Assembly: GCA_963677445.2 (NCBI GenBank)
Contig: CAXXGF010000054.1
Location: 62,001-126,000 of the forward strand
Reading direction: 5' to 3'
From: G963677445 sp963677445
Lineage (GTDB): Bacteria; Bacteroidota; Ignavibacteria; Ignavibacteriales; Melioribacteraceae
Length of the DNA: 64,000 bases
Every line of letters begins with the position of its first letter. Position 1 is the stretch's first letter. A model generated the notes under the pieces. The model was not told the DNA's origin. It saw only the letters and a program-made list of their open reading frames with translations, and made no database searches. Positions 62,313 through 64,000 of this stretch are shown here, one piece after another. Position numbers and translations under genes: made by a program.

Positions 62313-63876
62313 CCGTTTCAAGATAACTTGTAATAATTTGGTTTATATTGTTTACTGAATAATCTTTGGAGGATATTAATTCACTGCCAATTCTTATAAT
62401 TAAATCTAACGGAGGGAACGTCATATTTCGTAATTCAGTAGCGCTGACATTAACATTGCCATTAAATATTCTGAAGAAACTGTCGAAAATAGCGCTATTT
62501 AAAATAGCGCTTAATCCTATAATTTCATTTTTGCTGAGAATCCCATTCGGCCTGTAAATATAGTTCAACTTATTTTCCACACCTATATATTCAGAGTTTG
62601 TTTGCTCTGAAAAATAAGGGGCCGCTATCAATCTGTTTTTGTCATCTTTGCTGCTGAAACGTCTTAATAAAACATAATTTTTATTAGGAATGAGAATAGG
62701 TTTTGATTTTTCATTCACCAATATAAATTGTCCTTTTTCACCTTTATTAACAGGCCATTCTATCTGCATTTGTTTTATATTATGTAGCCAAAATAAAGGT
62801 GTAGTAATCTCTGGGCTTTCATTTCCATTCTTTTTTATTAGATCCCAGGCCCTGAATGAAACAACTGGTCCTGTTGAAATTTTAATATTGTATTTACCAA
62901 GCGTACCATTCCATGATTTGAAAATTTTTAAAATATTTTCTTCATAATCAGAAGTTGGCAGATACAAAATCTTTTCGCCTGATTCCCTATTAATAATATC
63001 CTGTTTACGGTAGCTCTTCACATTTGAAGAAAGTATGTCGGCAAGTCCGTTCGAAGATGATATTTGAATTTTTTCTTTTGGTATTTTTCTTCGTGTTCCC
63101 TTAATAATCACAGTCTCCTGGAGCACCTTATCCCGGTTAAACGTATCTGTTCGTGAAACAAAAAGGTGAACCATATCCAGATCAATAAGTTTAAAGAAAT
63201 AGTTTCTAAATACCTTAAAGTAATATCCTGAGGAGTAACTGCGCGGTGTAATAAATATGAGTTCACCTTCTCGTTTTAATAACTTTGCGGCAACCGCCAT
63301 AAATATTGCGTAAATATTGGGATGACCATTGACAACTATCTTTGCGGCTTTAGCCCTGCTATCCTGGATGGACAATTTAAAATATGGTGGATTTGAGATT
63401 ATAATATCATAAACCGGAATGTTTTCACCAAATAAATCACTATTATCATCCAGATACCTGGAATTTTGCAGTATAAAATCGTCAGGAATTATATTAATAC
63501 GGCACTTAATATTATTTTGATTTAGCCATTTTTCTAAATAATTCATTGATGCTCTCAGGAATGGCTCTATGGATATATCATTTTCATAAACATCCAACTC
63601 TATCTCAGACAAATCCGGATCAGTTTTAACTATATTTTCAATCAGTGCGCATGACAAAATACCTAATCCACAACCCGGGTCTAATATTCTTACCGTATTA
63701 AGCATTTTTGTACTTAATGAAGCCATAAATTTTGCGATTTCCAGAGGAGTGAAAAATTGACCATTTTTCTTTTTGTGGTCCTGGGTCACAGCTTTTGAGT
63801 ACAACGATCCAAGGCGGTCACAATACTGGCTGGGTAATTCATTTTTTGGTGGATCAATAATCACTGAATTATTCAT
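62251..63876 (-). CDS. Adenine-N6 DNA methyltransferase of the BsuBI/PstI system
   Basis: 541 residues. An N-terminal KKNGQFFTPLEIAKFMASL, AdoMet motif I RILDPGCGLGILSCALIE (~62-80), catalytic motif IV ISNPPYF (~158-164) and a long C-terminal target-recognition region. This is the gamma-type N6-adenine methyltransferase plan seen with PstI and BsuBI. It protects the host by methylating the adenine in the recognition site. The ATG overlaps the end of an upstream gene (63869-63876), and the endonuclease gene follows with a 62-nt overlap, so the three are coupled. Confidence 0.93.
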   Translation of the reverse strand: MNNSVIIDPPKNELPSQYCDRLGSLYSKAVTQDHKKKNGQFFTPLEIAKFMASLSTKMLNTVRILDPGCGLGILSCALIENIVKTDPDLSEIELDVYENDISIEPFLRASMNYLEKWLNQNNIKCRINIIPDDFILQNSRYLDDNSDLFGENIPVYDIIISNPPYFKLSIQDSRAKAAKIVVNGHPNIYAIFMAVAAKLLKREGELIFITPRSYSSGYYFKVFRNYFFKLIDLDMVHLFVSRTDTFNRDKVLQETVIIKGTRRKIPKEKIQISSSNGLADILSSNVKSYRKQDIINRESGEKILYLPTSDYEENILKIFKSWNGTLGKYNIKISTGPVVSFRAWDLIKKNGNESPEITTPLFWLHNIKQMQIEWPVNKGEKGQFILVNEKSKPILIPNKNYVLLRRFSSKDDKNRLIAAPYFSEQTNSEYIGVENKLNYIYRPNGILSKNEIIGLSAILNSAIFDSFFRIFNGNVNVSATELRNMTFPPLDLIIRIGSELISSKDYSVNNINQIITSYLETDESYGESRRSSKDFKRVGIA

Positions 63877-64000
63877 TTATATTACCACTCATATATTGGA
63901 GTTTTTTCTCAGCGACCTTGAGTATTTTATTAGCATATGTTTCTTTCATTATTTCATAAACAACTTTATCACTGTAATAATTAAGCAATAATTCTTCCTG
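63869..64000 (-). CDS. C-terminal end of a gene upstream of the methyltransferase (partial, cut by right edge)
   Basis: The last 43 codons of a minus-strand gene that continues beyond the window: helical and charged, with NYYSDKVVYEIMKETYANKI followed by LKVAEKKLQYMSG. The stop overlaps the methyltransferase start (ATGAATAA, 8 nt), so it is probably part of the restriction-modification operon. No family recognised from this piece. Confidence 0.7.
   Translation of the reverse strand, partial: QEELLLNYYSDKVVYEIMKETYANKILKVAEKKLQYMSGNINE

Overview
The window looks like a piece of chromosome from an AT-rich, Gram-negative member of the FCB superphylum, most like Ignavibacteriota or Calditrichota. 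Three large secreted proteins end in the Bacteroidota-style C-terminal sorting domain (NPFNP-type motif, an IYD..G segment, a final lysine). There is also a PorV/PorQ-like outer-membrane protein, a FecI/FecR/TonB-receptor set, and a beta-propeller sensor kinase. The lineage is inferred from gene content only.

Layout. 0-10.2 kb (+): a tightly packed operon with a 2004-residue repeat-rich secreted protein, a PorV-like barrel, a MotA/TolQ/ExbB-type proton channel with a long tail, a one-helix partner and a lipoprotein. 10.2-13.4 kb (-): a ParE/RelE-type toxin-antitoxin pair lying between two 463-bp direct repeats, then typA. 13.6-20.5 kb (+): two tandemly duplicated beta-helix surface proteins and a 917-residue secreted protein. 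20.8-22.7 kb (-): TRAP transporter permeases. 22.9-26.5 kb (+): a galactokinase-fold protein whose catalytic motifs have decayed, a TPR protein and aroE. 26.5-29.2 kb (-): a ClC chloride transporter with regulatory domains and a frameshifted ruvA. 29.2-30.8 kb: a long gene-free stretch with a cluster of DnaA-box-like 9-mers and many hairpin repeats. 30.9-35.2 kb (+): ferredoxin, geranylgeranyl-reductase-like flavoprotein and an NtrB/NtrC-type pair. 36.2-44.5 kb (-): radA, an orphan MlaF-like ATPase, a DUF6265-like protein, a giant coiled-coil protein, an exported protein, trkH and trkA. 44.7-46.6 kb (+): a DUF72 protein and a TRAP solute-binding protein. 46.6-49.1 kb: gene-poor, with nested mobile-element remnants. 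49.1-51.8 kb (+): tryptophanyl-tRNA synthetase, tRNA-Trp(CCA) and tryptophanase in a row. 52.4-60.4 kb (-): TonB-dependent receptor, FecR anti-sigma, ECF sigma and a propeller histidine kinase. 60.6-64 kb (-): MepA-like peptidase and a BsuBI/PstI-type restriction-modification system that runs off the right edge.

Most striking is the trpS - tRNA-Trp - tnaA cassette. It sits in a gene-poor, repeat-bounded segment, and it pairs an enzyme that destroys (or, in reverse, makes) tryptophan with its own charging enzyme and tRNA. Second is the envelope operon at the left edge, which combines a sorting-domain surface protein, a PorV-like barrel and a proton-channel motor. Three repeat families spread through the intergenic regions: a composite element carrying a 28-bp perfect palindrome (7 copies), a ~520-bp terminal-inverted-repeat element (2 copies) and a 190-bp element nested in one of them. 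The palindrome element flips orientation between 20.7 and 46.6 kb, on either side of the candidate origin.
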